From the NCBI RefSeq assembly GCF_002091475.1, contig NZ_BCTR01000053.1, positions 1-53,377 of the forward strand: a DNA stretch of 53,377 nucleotides. Direction: 5' to 3'. The notes beneath the pieces were generated by a model, which ran no database searches, had not been told where the DNA came from, and saw only the letters and a list, made by a program, of their open reading frames with translations. Of this stretch, positions 1 through 9,300 are shown in pieces. This DNA is from Sphingomonas azotifigens NBRC 15497 (lineage in GTDB: Bacteria; Pseudomonadota; Alphaproteobacteria; Sphingomonadales; Sphingomonadaceae). Positions within the stretch are counted from its first letter, which is position 1. Each line of letters begins with the position of its first letter. A program made the position numbers and the translations under genes.

Positions 1-100
1 GGTCGCAAGGTGACTAAAAGACGGCACTAAAAACGTCTGCTATTGTCCGCCGCAAGTGTCGGAAAAGACTTTGCTCCCTCCCCGGCAGCGCTGCCCGCTT

Positions 101-137
101 CCAAAAGAAAAGGCGCCCGGGCCGAAGCCCGGGCGCC
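101..137 (-). terminator. Rho-independent terminator of the hsp20 gene
   Basis: A perfect 11-bp stem (112-122 with 127-137) closes on a CGAA loop. Read on the minus strand it is followed by TTTTCTTTTGG. It lies about 50 bases past the stop codon of the small heat-shock gene, as expected for its terminator. Confidence 0.85.
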
Positions 138-185
138 CCGTCGCGGCGCCTAAGGGAGGGGGACGCCGCGAGCTCTCAGATGGGG

Positions 186-656
186 TTACGCTGCGTTGGC
201 CGTGCGATGGTCGATCGCGGCCGGCTCGCTGCCGGTACCCACCTGGATCTTCTTGGGCTTCATCGCCTCGGGCACTTCGCGCAGCAGCTCGATCGTCAGC
301 AGGCCGTCGGCCAGGTTGGCGCTTTCCACCCGCACGAAATCGGCGAGTTCGAAGCGGCGCTCGAAGCTGCGGTTGGCGATGCCCAGGTGCAGATAATTGC
401 CCTGGTTGTTCTCATTCTCCCCGGCCTTCTTGCCGGCGACCAGCAGCAGGTTCTGCTGCGCGGTGATGTCGATCTCGTCCGCCTTGAAGCCGGCCACCGC
501 GATGGTGATGCGATAGCGGTCTTCGGCAAGACGCTCGAGGTTGAAGGGGGGATAGTTTTCCGAATTCGCCTGGCGGGCGCTGGCTTCGAGCATGTCGAAC
601 AGCCGGTCGAACCCGATCGCCGAGCGACGGAAGGGAGTAAAGTCGAGCTGACGCAT
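186..656 (-). CDS. Hsp20/alpha-crystallin family small heat-shock protein
   Basis: This 156-residue cytoplasmic chaperone would hold unfolding proteins in an ATP-independent way until DnaK or ClpB can refold them. The N-terminus has the IbpA-type form MRQLDFTPF followed by an FDRLF motif. The middle is an alpha-crystallin domain (roughly residues 35-130) with PPFN, ITIAVAGF and the closing L-rich ADGLLTIEL strand. A tail with the E-P-K-K-I-Q pattern ends the protein. I chose the ATG at 656 because AGGAG precedes it by 8 bases; the frame stays open to 722, but that extension does not look like the family. The gene stands alone, with its own terminator and a heat-shock-like promoter candidate upstream. 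The family call is secure; which paralogue it is (IbpA or another) is not. Confidence 0.93.
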   Translation of the reverse strand: MRQLDFTPFRRSAIGFDRLFDMLEASARQANSENYPPFNLERLAEDRYRITIAVAGFKADEIDITAQQNLLLVAGKKAGENENNQGNYLHLGIANRSFERRFELADFVRVESANLADGLLTIELLREVPEAMKPKKIQVGTGSEPAAIDHRTANAA

Positions 657-756
657 CTTCAGATTCTCCTGTGAGCAATTTGAACGTCGATCATCTCGGT
701 GCCCGGCCAACTGCCGCGACACCGGTGCGAAGCCCGTTCGGCGCCTCGCTCCCCGA

Positions 757-784
757 ATCTGGTGTTGCGGTTCGCGGTTTCAAG
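757..784 (-). promoter_or_regulatory. Candidate RpoH (sigma-32) promoter for hsp20
   Basis: On the minus strand a perfect CTTGAAA lies at 784-778. About 14-17 bases later comes CCAGATT, a partial match to the heat-shock -10 element. It is about 100 bases upstream of the hsp20 start. The -35 match is strong and the -10 match weak, so this is an inference supported by the gene it would control. Confidence 0.42.
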
Positions 785-877
785 AGGTGCCCAATGCAGC
801 CTAGTCCCGACTAAACATCTCCTTCCTCGCTAAACCCCATCGATAAAGTGGAGATTGCGACAACGAACTAGGGGAAC

Positions 878-3316
878 ATGATGAGCCTGCCGCTGATTCC
901 GCTGCTGCTGCTATCCACCGCGATGCCTGCCGCGCCCGATCCCGAGGTGCCGGCCTCCACTGCCCAGCAACCCCAGCAGCAGGATGGCGATATCGTCGTG
1001 ACCGCGCGGCGCCGCGAGGAGCGCATCCAGGAAGTGCCGGTGGCGCTCTCGGTGCTGAGCGGTGCGACGCTGGCCGAGGCGGGGGCGTTCAACGTCGCGC
1101 GCATCCAGCAGTCGCAGCCGGCGCTGCAATTCTATTCGAGCAACCCGCGCAACACCGCGATCAACATCCGCGGGCTCGGTGCGCCGTTCGGCCTCACCAA
1201 TGACGGGATCGAGCAGGGCGTCGGCTTCTATGTCGACGGCGTCTATATCGGCCGGGTCGGCGCCTCGACCTTCGACTTCGTCGATGTCGAGCGCGTCGAG
1301 GTGCTGCGCGGACCGCAGGGCACGCTCTACGGCAAGAACACCACGGCGGGCGCGATCAACATCACCACCCGCAAGCCGAGCTTCACCCCCGAGGTGCGCT
1401 ACGAGGCGAGTGCCGGGGGCTATGACTTCCTCCAGCTCAAGGCCTCCGCCTCGGCGCCGATCGCCGACGACAAGCTGGCGGTGCGGCTGTCGACCTCGGT
1501 GACCAAGCGCAAGGGCACGATCTACGACACCAAGTCCGACACCAACCTGCACCGGCTCGACAATTACGGCGTGCGGGGCCAGCTGCTGTGGCGCGCGGCG
1601 CCCAATCTCGACCTGACGCTGTCGGGTGATTTCAACCTGCAGAACCCGCTGTGCTGCGTCCAATATTATGTCCGCACCGGTGCGACCCAGCGGCCGCTCA
1701 ACCGGCAATATGCCGCGCTGGCGGCGGCGTTCGGCTATGCGCCGCCGAGCACCAATCCGTTCGATCGCAAGACCGATCTCGATGCCGACATCAATTCGCG
1801 GCAGGAGATCGGCGGCGCCTCGCTGGTGGCGAACTGGGATCTGGGCCCGGCGACGGTCACCTCGGTCAGCGCCTGGCGCTATTGGGACTGGCAGCCGGCC
1901 AACGACCGCGATTTCGTCGGCCTGCCGATCACCACCGTGTCGCAGAATCCGTCGCAGCAGAAGCAGGTGTCGCAGGAGCTGCGGATCGCCTCCAACGGCA
2001 GGAACAAGCTCGATTACACCGCGGGCATCTTCCTGTTCCACCAGACGATCGACACCCAGGGCTCGCAGGTCCAGGGCCCGGCGGCGAGCCGGTGGCTGCT
2101 CAATCCGACGGGCGCAGCGGCGAACAACCCGGCGACGCTGAACGGGCTGACCAGCAACAACACGATCAACTTCAGCAACACCAGCTTCGCGGTGTTCGGC
2201 AAGCTCAACTGGGAGGCGCTGCCCAGCCTGCGCATCCAGCCGGGCCTGCGCGTGAACTACGACAAGAAGAGCGGCTTCTACGAGTCGATCGTCAGCATCC
2301 ACAACGCGCGCTACAATTTCGTGGCGACGGCGGACAATGCCGCCGCGTTGCTCGGCGCCGGCACCGCGACGGCGGACCAGTTCAACACGCTGGCGCCGCA
2401 GCGCTACAGCCCGAAATTCGACCAGTGGAATGTGTCGGGCGACCTGACGGTCTCGTACGACTTCAGCCGGGACGTGCATGGCTATGCCACCTATGCCCGC
2501 TCGTTCAAGTCGGGCGGGATCAATCTCTCGGGGCTGCCGCTCAACCAGACTAACACCGCGGTCGACCTGTCGACGCAGACGGTGAAGCCGGAAAAGGTCA
2601 ACCATTTCGAGATCGGCCTGAAGAACCAGTTCCTCGACCGCCGGCTGACGCTGAATCTCGCGGGCTTCTGGACCGAGATCAGCGACTATCAGGCGACGGT
2701 GAACAACAACGCGATCAACGTAATCCGCGGCTATCTCGCCAATGCCGGCAAGGTGCGCTCGCGCGGGTTTGAATGGGACTCCTCGTTCCGCCCGAGCGAA
2801 CGCGCGAACGTCTATTTCAACGGTGCCTATACCGACGCCAAATACACCAGGTTCACCAACGCGCCGTGCCCGCCCGAGCTTTCCGGCGGCACCGCGATCA
2901 CCAATCCCGCGACCCAGACGGCGGCCCCGGCCGGCCAGCAGGGTTTCAGCCCGTCCTCGTGCAACATTTCCGGGCAGGTGCTGCCGGGCATCTCGAAATG
3001 GGCGCTGGGCTTCGGCGGCGAAGTGAATGCGCCGGTCGAGGGCGGCCAGGTGTATCTCGGCTATGATGGCAGCTGGCGCTCGCGCTTCTCGTCCAATCCT
3101 TCGCCCTCGGCCTATACCTGGATCCAGGGGTATGCGCTGTCCAACTTCCGGCTCGGCTATCGCAAGGGTAAGGTGAATGCCTTCGCCTGGGTGCGGAACG
3201 CCTTCGACAAGCGCTATTTCGAACTGCTTTCGGTGCAATCGGGCAATACCGGCCTGATCGTCGGCCAGCCGGGCGACCCGCGCACCTGGGGTTTCACGAT
3301 CGGCGGTTCGTTCTGA
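878..3316 (+). CDS. TonB-dependent outer-membrane receptor
   Basis: This 812-residue outer-membrane beta-barrel would import a scarce substrate, such as a siderophore, vitamin or oligosaccharide, using TonB-ExbBD energy. A short signal peptide (about residues 1-18) is followed by a TonB-box-like stretch, DIVVTARRREE, near residue 38. The plug domain follows (about 45-170), with NIRGLG, the VDGVYIGR strand and the typical VEVLRGPQGTLYGKNTTAGA motif. The rest is barrel, ending in phenylalanine as outer-membrane proteins do. The start is the first of two ATGs, with GGGGAA just upstream. No regulator, TonB-complex gene or degradative enzyme sits beside it, so the substrate cannot be inferred. The family call is certain; the ligand is unknown. 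Confidence 0.95.
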   Translation: MMSLPLIPLLLLSTAMPAAPDPEVPASTAQQPQQQDGDIVVTARRREERIQEVPVALSVLSGATLAEAGAFNVARIQQSQPALQFYSSNPRNTAINIRGLGAPFGLTNDGIEQGVGFYVDGVYIGRVGASTFDFVDVERVEVLRGPQGTLYGKNTTAGAINITTRKPSFTPEVRYEASAGGYDFLQLKASASAPIADDKLAVRLSTSVTKRKGTIYDTKSDTNLHRLDNYGVRGQLLWRAAPNLDLTLSGDFNLQNPLCCVQYYVRTGATQRPLNRQYAALAAAFGYAPPSTNPFDRKTDLDADINSRQEIGGASLVANWDLGPATVTSVSAWRYWDWQPANDRDFVGLPITTVSQNPSQQKQVSQELRIASNGRNKLDYTAGIFLFHQTIDTQGSQVQGPAASRWLLNPTGAAANNPATLNGLTSNNTINFSNTSFAVFGKLNWEALPSLRIQPGLRVNYDKKSGFYESIVSIHNARYNFVATADNAAALLGAGTATADQFNTLAPQRYSPKFDQWNVSGDLTVSYDFSRDVHGYATYARSFKSGGINLSGLPLNQTNTAVDLSTQTVKPEKVNHFEIGLKNQFLDRRLTLNLAGFWTEISDYQATVNNNAINVIRGYLANAGKVRSRGFEWDSSFRPSERANVYFNGAYTDAKYTRFTNAPCPPELSGGTAITNPATQTAAPAGQQGFSPSSCNISGQVLPGISKWALGFGGEVNAPVEGGQVYLGYDGSWRSRFSSNPSPSAYTWIQGYALSNFRLGYRKGKVNAFAWVRNAFDKRYFELLSVQSGNTGLIVGQPGDPRTWGFTIGGSF

Positions 3317-3463
3317 TCGTGGCACAAGCTGGCCTCCCGCCATGGCCGGGGGAGGTTAGCGGGCGGGGCGGGGCGACCTGCTCCGCCCGATAGGCGCAGG
3401 AGTACGAGAAGCTTACGTGCAGTTGTAAAGTATGCGCAGGGTAGAGCCCAGCGCTCGCGGCCC

Positions 3464-3501
3464 GGAAAACGAAAACGCCCGGACCGTTGCCGGCCCGGGC
3501 G
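3464..3501 (-). terminator. Rho-independent terminator on the minus strand
   Basis: CGCCCGG (3476-3482) pairs with CCGGGCG (3495-3501). An inner CCG/CGG pair and a TTGC loop extend the stem. On the minus strand the tract TTTTCGTTTTCC follows at once. No long minus-strand gene lies upstream, so it implies a short transcript starting between about 3530 and 3750. Confidence 0.75.
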
Positions 3502-3520
3502 CCTGCGTGACGAATGCTCG

Positions 3521-3691
3521 TCAGCCCCCTTGAACAGGATCCCGCTTCGAACACTTGCGCTTTGCTGCAAGTGGAGCTGGGAACCTCCCCGAACCGTGGC
3601 CTTTTTGCGCCTGCGCTTCGACGCTTTCTTGGTAGAAGCACGGACGGCCTTTGTCACCGGTCGACAGCTTGGCGTCAGCAGATTGCGGCAA
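3521..3691 (-). CDS. Candidate small protein (56 aa) or sRNA
   Basis: On the minus strand a frame runs from a TTG at 3691 to a TGA at 3521, and the terminator at 3501 begins 20 bases later. The predicted peptide is hydrophilic and basic, with a CFYQESVEAQAQKGHGSGRF-type centre and KRKCSKRDP near the end; I do not recognise it. The start is weak: only ACAGG lies close upstream. Third-codon-position GC is lower than in neighbouring genes, and a competing frame beginning with GTG at 3657 is open too. Two hairpins lie in the same stretch: CACTTGC/GCAAGTG at 3552-3573 inside the frame, and GACGA/TCGTC at 3509-3522. A non-coding RNA therefore explains the layout about as well as a protein. The terminator is solid; the gene itself is a hypothesis. 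Confidence 0.35.
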   Translation of the reverse strand: MPQSADAKLSTGDKGRPCFYQESVEAQAQKGHGSGRFPAPLAAKRKCSKRDPVQGG

Positions 3692-3753
3692 GCCTGTGTC
3701 GAATCGGCAACAGAACGCTTCCCACGCCGCGCAACCGGCCCTAGAGGATCCCC

Positions 3754-5004
3754 ATGCTACTCTCGCGCTACGAGCGAATGATCGCCCGCCGCTATCTGCT
3801 GCCCGGGCGCAGCGAAGCCTTTATCGCAGTCGTCGCCGGCTTCAGCCTGGTCGCCGTGATGCTCGGCGTCGCCGCGCTGATCGTGGTGATGAGCGTGATG
3901 AACGGGTTTCGTGCCGAACTGTTCGACAAGATCTCCGGACTGAACGGCCATGCGGTGGTGCAGGGCTACAACGGCCAGCTGCGCGACTGGCGCCGCATCG
4001 CCGACGAGGCACGCGCGATTCCCGGCGTCACCGCCGCGACGCCGCTCGTCGAGCAGCCGCTGTTCGCCAGCTTCAACGGCCGCGTCGAGTTCGCGCTGGT
4101 GCGCGGCCTGCGGATGGAAGACATCCTCAACAACCCGACGCTGAAGGGGAAGGAAATCCTCGGATCCTTCAAGAACCTCAAGCCAGGCGGCGAGCAGATC
4201 GCGATCGGCTCGCGGCTCGCCGAAGCGCTGGGGGCGACGATCGGCTCGGAAATCTCGATCATCAATCCCGCAGGCGCGGCGACGCCGTTCGGCACGATGC
4301 CGCGGATCGTGAAATACCGCATCGCCGCGGTGTTCGAGGTCGGCGTCTATGACTACGACAAGGCCTATATCATCATGCCGATGCAGGACGCGCAGACGCT
4401 GCTGCTGCTCGGCGACAGCGTACAGATGATCCGCATCGACACCAACAATCCCGACCAGATCCAGCAGGTGGTCGGACCGCTGGCCGACAAGGTGGCCAAT
4501 ATCGGCCAGATCACCGACTGGCGGCAGATGAACCGCGAGCTGTTCGAGGCGCTGTCGGTCGACCGGATCGTCTCGTTCACGATCCTGTCGATCATCCTGG
4601 TGGTCGCCTCGTTCAACATCATCTCGTCGCTGATCATGCTGGTCCGCGCGAAGACCCGCGACATCGCCGTGCTGCGGACGATGGGCGCGACGCGGGGCGG
4701 GCTGATGCGGATCTTCGTCACCGTCGGTACCACGATCGGCGCGCTGGGCGTGGGGGCAGGGGGCGTGCTCGCCTTCTTCTTCATCACCTTCCGCGAGCAG
4801 GTGGTGTGGGCGATCGGGGCGGTGACCGGGCAGAAGGTGTGGGACCCGCAGATGCGCTTCCTCACCGAGCTGCCGGCCAAGACCGATCCGTTCCAGACCT
4901 TCGCGATCTGCGCGATGGCGCTGCTGTTCACCTTCCTCGCCACCCTCTACCCCGCGTGGAAGGCGGCGAGCACCGATCCTGTCCAGGTGCTGCGTTATGA
5001 GTGA
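3754..5004 (+). CDS. lolC: Lipoprotein-releasing ABC transporter permease (LolC/LolE)
   Basis: This 416-residue inner-membrane permease works with LolD to lift mature outer-membrane lipoproteins out of the inner membrane and pass them to LolA. The N-terminus has the family pattern YERMIARRYLLPG, followed by a first membrane helix (about 25-50) ending in VVMSVMNGFR. A large periplasmic domain (about 50-270) follows, then three helices in the last 150 residues. Between them lies the signature RTMGATRGGLMRIF, which contacts the ATPase. Length matches the family. AGAGGA precedes the ATG. Its stop overlaps the lolD start by 8 bases, so the two are co-translated. Only one permease gene is present, so it may act as a homodimer (LolF type), as in many alphaproteobacteria; that is inference. 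Confidence 0.96.
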   Translation: MLLSRYERMIARRYLLPGRSEAFIAVVAGFSLVAVMLGVAALIVVMSVMNGFRAELFDKISGLNGHAVVQGYNGQLRDWRRIADEARAIPGVTAATPLVEQPLFASFNGRVEFALVRGLRMEDILNNPTLKGKEILGSFKNLKPGGEQIAIGSRLAEALGATIGSEISIINPAGAATPFGTMPRIVKYRIAAVFEVGVYDYDKAYIIMPMQDAQTLLLLGDSVQMIRIDTNNPDQIQQVVGPLADKVANIGQITDWRQMNRELFEALSVDRIVSFTILSIILVVASFNIISSLIMLVRAKTRDIAVLRTMGATRGGLMRIFVTVGTTIGALGVGAGGVLAFFFITFREQVVWAIGAVTGQKVWDPQMRFLTELPAKTDPFQTFAICAMALLFTFLATLYPAWKAASTDPVQVLRYE

Positions 5005-5680
5005 TCCGGTTCTCCAGACGCGCGACCTGCGCCGCAGCTTCGAGCAGGGCGGGGTGCGGATCGACGTGCTGCGCGGGGTCGACCTCGCGGTGCAGCCGGG
5101 CGAGATCGTCGCGCTGCTCGGCCCCTCGGGCTCGGGCAAGTCCACCCTGCTGCAGGCGGTGGGCCTGCTCGAAGGCGGGTTCGAAGGCTCGATCCGCATC
5201 GTGGGCGAAGAGGCGGCGAAGCTTTCCGCCAGCGCACGCACGGTGGTGCGGCGCGACAAGCTGGGTTTCGTCTACCAGTTCCACCATCTGCTGCCCGATT
5301 TCGACGCGACCGAGAATGTCGTGCTGCCGCAGATGATCCGCGGCGGCACGCGCGCCGAGGCGCAGGCGCGCGCGACCGAATTGCTCACCCAACTCGGGCT
5401 CGGCCACCGGCTGACGCACCGGCCCAACCAGCTTTCGGGCGGCGAGCAGCAGCGCGTCGCGGTGGCGCGCGCGCTCGCCAACCGCCCGCCCCTGGTGCTG
5501 GCCGACGAGCCCACCGGCAATCTCGACGAGGCGACCTCGGACCGGGTGTTCGGCGAGTTCCTCAGCCTCGTCCGCAACGAAGGATCGGCGGCACTGGTCG
5601 CCACCCATAACGAGCGGCTGGCGGCGCGGATGGACCGTGTCGTGCGGCTGCACGAAGGACGGCTGGAGGAGATGGCATGA
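4997..5680 (+). CDS. lolD: Lipoprotein-releasing ABC transporter ATP-binding protein LolD
   Basis: This 227-residue cytoplasmic ATPase powers lipoprotein release together with the permease encoded just upstream. Walker A is GPSGSGKST (about residues 42-50), the signature is LSGGEQQR, and Walker B is LVLADEPTGNLD. The LolD/MacB subgroup is indicated by the phrase YQFHHLLPDF in the Q-loop region and by the small size. The ATG lies inside the last codons of lolC in the sequence ATGAGTGA, and its own stop overlaps the peroxidase start as ATGA. All residues needed for ATP hydrolysis are visible. Confidence 0.96.
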   Translation: MSDPVLQTRDLRRSFEQGGVRIDVLRGVDLAVQPGEIVALLGPSGSGKSTLLQAVGLLEGGFEGSIRIVGEEAAKLSASARTVVRRDKLGFVYQFHHLLPDFDATENVVLPQMIRGGTRAEAQARATELLTQLGLGHRLTHRPNQLSGGEQQRVAVARALANRPPLVLADEPTGNLDEATSDRVFGEFLSLVRNEGSAALVATHNERLAARMDRVVRLHEGRLEEMA

Positions 5681-6159
5681 GCGAAGCGATCACGCAGATC
5701 CCGGTGACCCTGCCGGACGGCACGACCAGCGACCTGTCGGCCTTCACCGGCCAGGTGCTGCTGGTGGTCAACACCGCGTCGAAATGCGGGTTCACGCCGC
5801 AGTACAAGGAACTGGAGCAGCTCTGGCGGACCTATCGCGACCGTGGCTTCGCGGTGCTGGCCTTTCCTTGCAACCAGTTCGGCGCGCAGGAGCCCGGCAA
5901 TGCCGAGGAGATCGCGAATTTCTGCTCGCTGAGCTACGACGTCACCTTTCCGATCTTCGCCAAGGTCGACGTGAACGGCAGCAATGCCGCGCCACTGTTC
6001 CAGTCGCTCAAGGCACAAGCGCCGGGGGTGCTGGGTACCCAGGCGATCAAGTGGAACTTCACCAAGTTCCTGGTGAACCGCGCGGGCGAAGTGGTCGAGC
6101 GCTATGCTCCGACGACCGCGCCCAGCGCCATCGCCACGGACATCGAGAAGCTGCTCTAG
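5677..6159 (+). CDS. Glutathione peroxidase family thiol peroxidase
   Basis: This 160-residue enzyme reduces hydrogen or organic peroxides. Most bacterial homologues use cysteine and draw electrons from thioredoxin rather than glutathione. The catalytic set is present: Cys37 in NTASKCGFTPQY, Gln71 in FPCNQFG and Trp126-Asn127 in KWNFTKF. A second cysteine at 65 (FPCNQF) is common in the family. There is no signal peptide, so it is cytoplasmic. It starts inside the lolD stop (ATGA) and so belongs to the lolCD operon. Why a peroxidase is coupled to lipoprotein export is not clear from the sequence. A hairpin follows 25 bases later. Confidence 0.94.
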   Translation: MSEAITQIPVTLPDGTTSDLSAFTGQVLLVVNTASKCGFTPQYKELEQLWRTYRDRGFAVLAFPCNQFGAQEPGNAEEIANFCSLSYDVTFPIFAKVDVNGSNAAPLFQSLKAQAPGVLGTQAIKWNFTKFLVNRAGEVVERYAPTTAPSAIATDIEKLL

Positions 6160-6183
6160 GCACCGCAGAGACGGGAAAAAGCA

Positions 6184-6218
6184 CGGCCGGGACGGGAGGT
6201 GTGTGAGTGTCCCGGCCG
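6184..6218 (+). terminator. Terminator-like hairpin after the lolCD-peroxidase operon
   Basis: CGGCCGGGAC (6184-6193) pairs perfectly with GTCCCGGCCG (6209-6218) across a 15-base loop. Only a poor T-containing tail (CGTCCTTCGTTTA) follows. The position right after the operon suggests termination or 3'-end protection. Confidence 0.55.
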
Positions 6219-6358
6219 CGTCCTTCGTTTACCATAGCTGCATCATGTTGCAGGTTTAGATCGATCCGTTCCGGCGGTATCCTGTGCTTCGGCGCAAAAG
6301 CTGTGGAGAAGCCCGTCGCCGGGTTGGCAATTTCAGTGCTGCGCCCCTAGGTTCGGGC

Positions 6359-9300
6359 ATGGCGCATTCCGGTTTCGTCCCGCTTCGGGTTTTCTCCTGC
6401 TACACCATGCTGGAAGGGGCGATCGACCCCAAGGCGATCGCCAAGCACGCCAAGAGCCACGGTTTCCCCGCCATCGCCGTCGCCGATCGCAACGGCCTTT
6501 ATGCCGCGATGAGCTTTTCGGACGCTGCCAAGAAGGCGGGCATCCAGCCGATCGTCGGCACGCTGCTGGCGGTGAAGCGCTCGAACCTCGCGGAAGGGCT
6601 CAACGTCCCGATCGACTGGCTCGCGCTCTATGCGCAGGACCAGACCGGCTATGAGAATCTCTGCCACCTCGTCTCGCAGGCGCATCTCGATCGCCCGATC
6701 GAGGAGGACGCGCATGTGCCCTTCGCGGCGCTGGAGGGGCATACCGACGGCCTGCTCTGCCTGACCGCGGGCGCCGAGGGCGCGCTCGCCCGGCTCTATG
6801 CCGAGGGGCAGGACAAGACCGCCGAGGCCTATGCCACCCAGCTCGAGGCGCTGTTCCCGGATCGGCTCTACATCGAGATTGCGCGCCGCCAGAACGACAT
6901 CGAAACGCGCGCCGAGGACAAGCTGATCGACCTTGCCTATGCGCGCAACCTGCCGCTGGTGGGGACGAACCCGGCGTGCTTCGCCGAGGCCGATTTCTAC
7001 GACGCGCACGACGCGATGCTCTGCATCGCCAACTCGACCTATCTCGAGACCGACGACCGCCCGCGCTCCTCGCCCGAGGCCTGGCTCAAGCCGGCCGAGA
7101 CGATGAAGACCAGCTTCGCCGACCTGCCCGAGGCAATCGAGAACACCCTCGTCGTCGCCCAGCGCTGCGCCTATGCCGCGCCCAAGCGCAAGCCGATCCT
7201 GCCCAGCCTCGCCGGTGACCGCGAAGGCGAGGCGGCGATGCTGCGCGAGCGGAGCTGGCAGGGGCTGAAGGACCGGCTCGATTTCGCCGGCATCACCGAT
7301 CCGGCGGAAGTGGAGGTCTATAACAAGCGCCTCCAGTTCGAACTCGACATCATCATCCAGATGGGGTTCCCGGGCTACTTCCTGATCGTTGCCGACTTCA
7401 TCCAATGGGCGAAGTCGAACGACATTCCGGTGGGGCCGGGGCGTGGCTCGGGCGCGGGCTCGGCGGTCGCCTGGGCGCTGACCATCACCGATCTCGATCC
7501 GCTGAAGCTGGGCCTGCTGTTCGAACGCTTCCTCAACCCGGAACGCGTCTCGATGCCCGACTTCGACATCGACTTCTGCGAAACCCGGCGCGGCGAAGTG
7601 ATCCGCTATGTGCAGGAGAAATACGGCCGCGATCACGTGGCCCAGATCATCACCTTCGGGACGATGAAGGCGCGCGCGGTGATCAAGGACGTCGGCCGCG
7701 TGCTGCAGATGAGCTATGGCCAGGTCGATCGCCTCGCCAAGCAGATCCCCAACCACCCGACCGACCCCTGGACCCTCGAGCGCACGCTGAACGGCGTGAG
7801 CGAATTCCTCGCCGAGTATAACGGCAACGAGGATGTGAAGCGCCTCGTCGACCTGTCGATGCGAATGGAAGGGCTGCCGCGCCACAGCTCGACCCACGCC
7901 GCCGGCGTGGTGATCGGCGACCGGCCGCTCGCGCAGCTGGTGCCGCTCTACCGCGATCCGCGCTCGGACATGCCGGTGACCCAGTTCGACATGAAGAATG
8001 TCGAAGGCGCCGGGCTGGTGAAGTTCGACTTTCTCGGCCTCAAGACGCTGTCGGTGCTCAAAAAGGCGGTGGTGCTGCTCGCCAAGCGCGGTGTCGAGGT
8101 GAACCTCGATCGGCTCGATTGGGACGACGAGGGCGTCTATGCGCTGCTCCAGCGCGGCGACACGGTGGGCGTGTTCCAGCTCGAATCCGAAGGCATGCGC
8201 CGCACGCTGACCGCGGTGCGCCCGACCAATTTCGGCGACATCGTCGCGCTCGTCTCGCTCTATCGCCCGGGTCCGATGGACAACATCCCGACCTTCGGCG
8301 CGCGCAAGGCGGGTCGCGAGCCGATCCTCTACCCGCACGACTTGCTCGAACCGATCCTGAAGGAGACCTACGGGATCTTCGTCTATCAGGAACAGGTGAT
8401 GCAGGCCGCGCAGATCCTCGCCGGCTACACGCTCGGCGGCGCAGACATGCTGCGGCGCGCGATGGGCAAGAAGGTCAAGGCGGAGATGGATGCCCAGCGC
8501 AGCATCTTCGTCAAGGGCTGCAAGGAAGTGAACGACATCCCGGCGGCCAAGGCCAACGAGCTGTTCGACTTGATCGACAAGTTCGCCGGCTATGGCTTCA
8601 ACAAGTCGCACGCCGCTGCCTATGCGCTGCTCGCCTATCAGACGGCTTGGCTCAAGGCGCACCACCCGCACGAATTCTTCGCCGCCTCGATGGCGTACGA
8701 CATCCACCAAACCGACAAGCTGGCGGTGTTCGCCGACGACATGCGGCGGCTGGGCATCGAGGCGACCTCGCCCGACATCAACGCCAGCGAGGCCGACTTC
8801 ACCGTGCAGGCGAGCGGCGAGGGGCTGGCGGTGCGTTATGCGCTCGGCGCGCTCAAGGGCGTCGGCGAGCGGGCGATGGAGCTGCTGGTCGAGGAGCGCG
8901 AGAAGAATGGCCGCTTCGCCAGCCTCGACGATTTCGCCAAGCGAGTCGATCCGCGGGTGCTCAACAAGCGCCAGCTCGAAACGCTGGCTTCGGCGGGCGC
9001 GTTCGACAGCATCGAGCCCAATCGCGCGGGCGTGCATGCGGCGGCGGAGACCATCCTGGCGGTCGCCCAGCGCGACCATGCCACGCGGATGAGTGGGCAG
9101 GGCGGGCTGTTCGGTGATGCCGAGCCGGCGGGCGGCGGCATCACTGTTCCCAAGGACGCGGTCTGGTCGATGTCCGACAAGATCAATGCCGAGAAGGATG
9201 CCTTCGGCTATTATTTCTCGGCGCATCCGCTCGATCGCTACGAGCATCTGTTCCGCGGCCAGGGCGTGCGCGACATCGCGAGCCTCCCCGACATGCAGAT

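Larger units (their letters stand above)
3317..3753. other. 437-bp gap between the TonB receptor and lolC
   Basis: After the receptor stop there are two GC-rich hairpins without T tracts: CCTCCC/GGGAGG at 3333-3355, and a CGGGCGG-type stem at 3360-3389. Either may help end the receptor transcript. The rest holds a strong minus-strand terminator at 3464-3501 and, upstream of it on that strand, a possible small gene or RNA (described separately). The lolC promoter must lie in the last 60 bases, but no clear -35/-10 pair is visible. Confidence 0.6.

Noticed and set aside
911..3343. An 810-codon frame on the minus strand
   Set aside because: It is antisense to the TonB-dependent receptor and has the Arg/Ala/Gly/Glu-rich, motif-free composition of GC-rich shadow frames.
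3530..3781. Plus-strand frames in the gap before lolC
   Set aside because: They run against the minus-strand terminator region, have no ribosome-binding site, and cross the lolC start in another frame.
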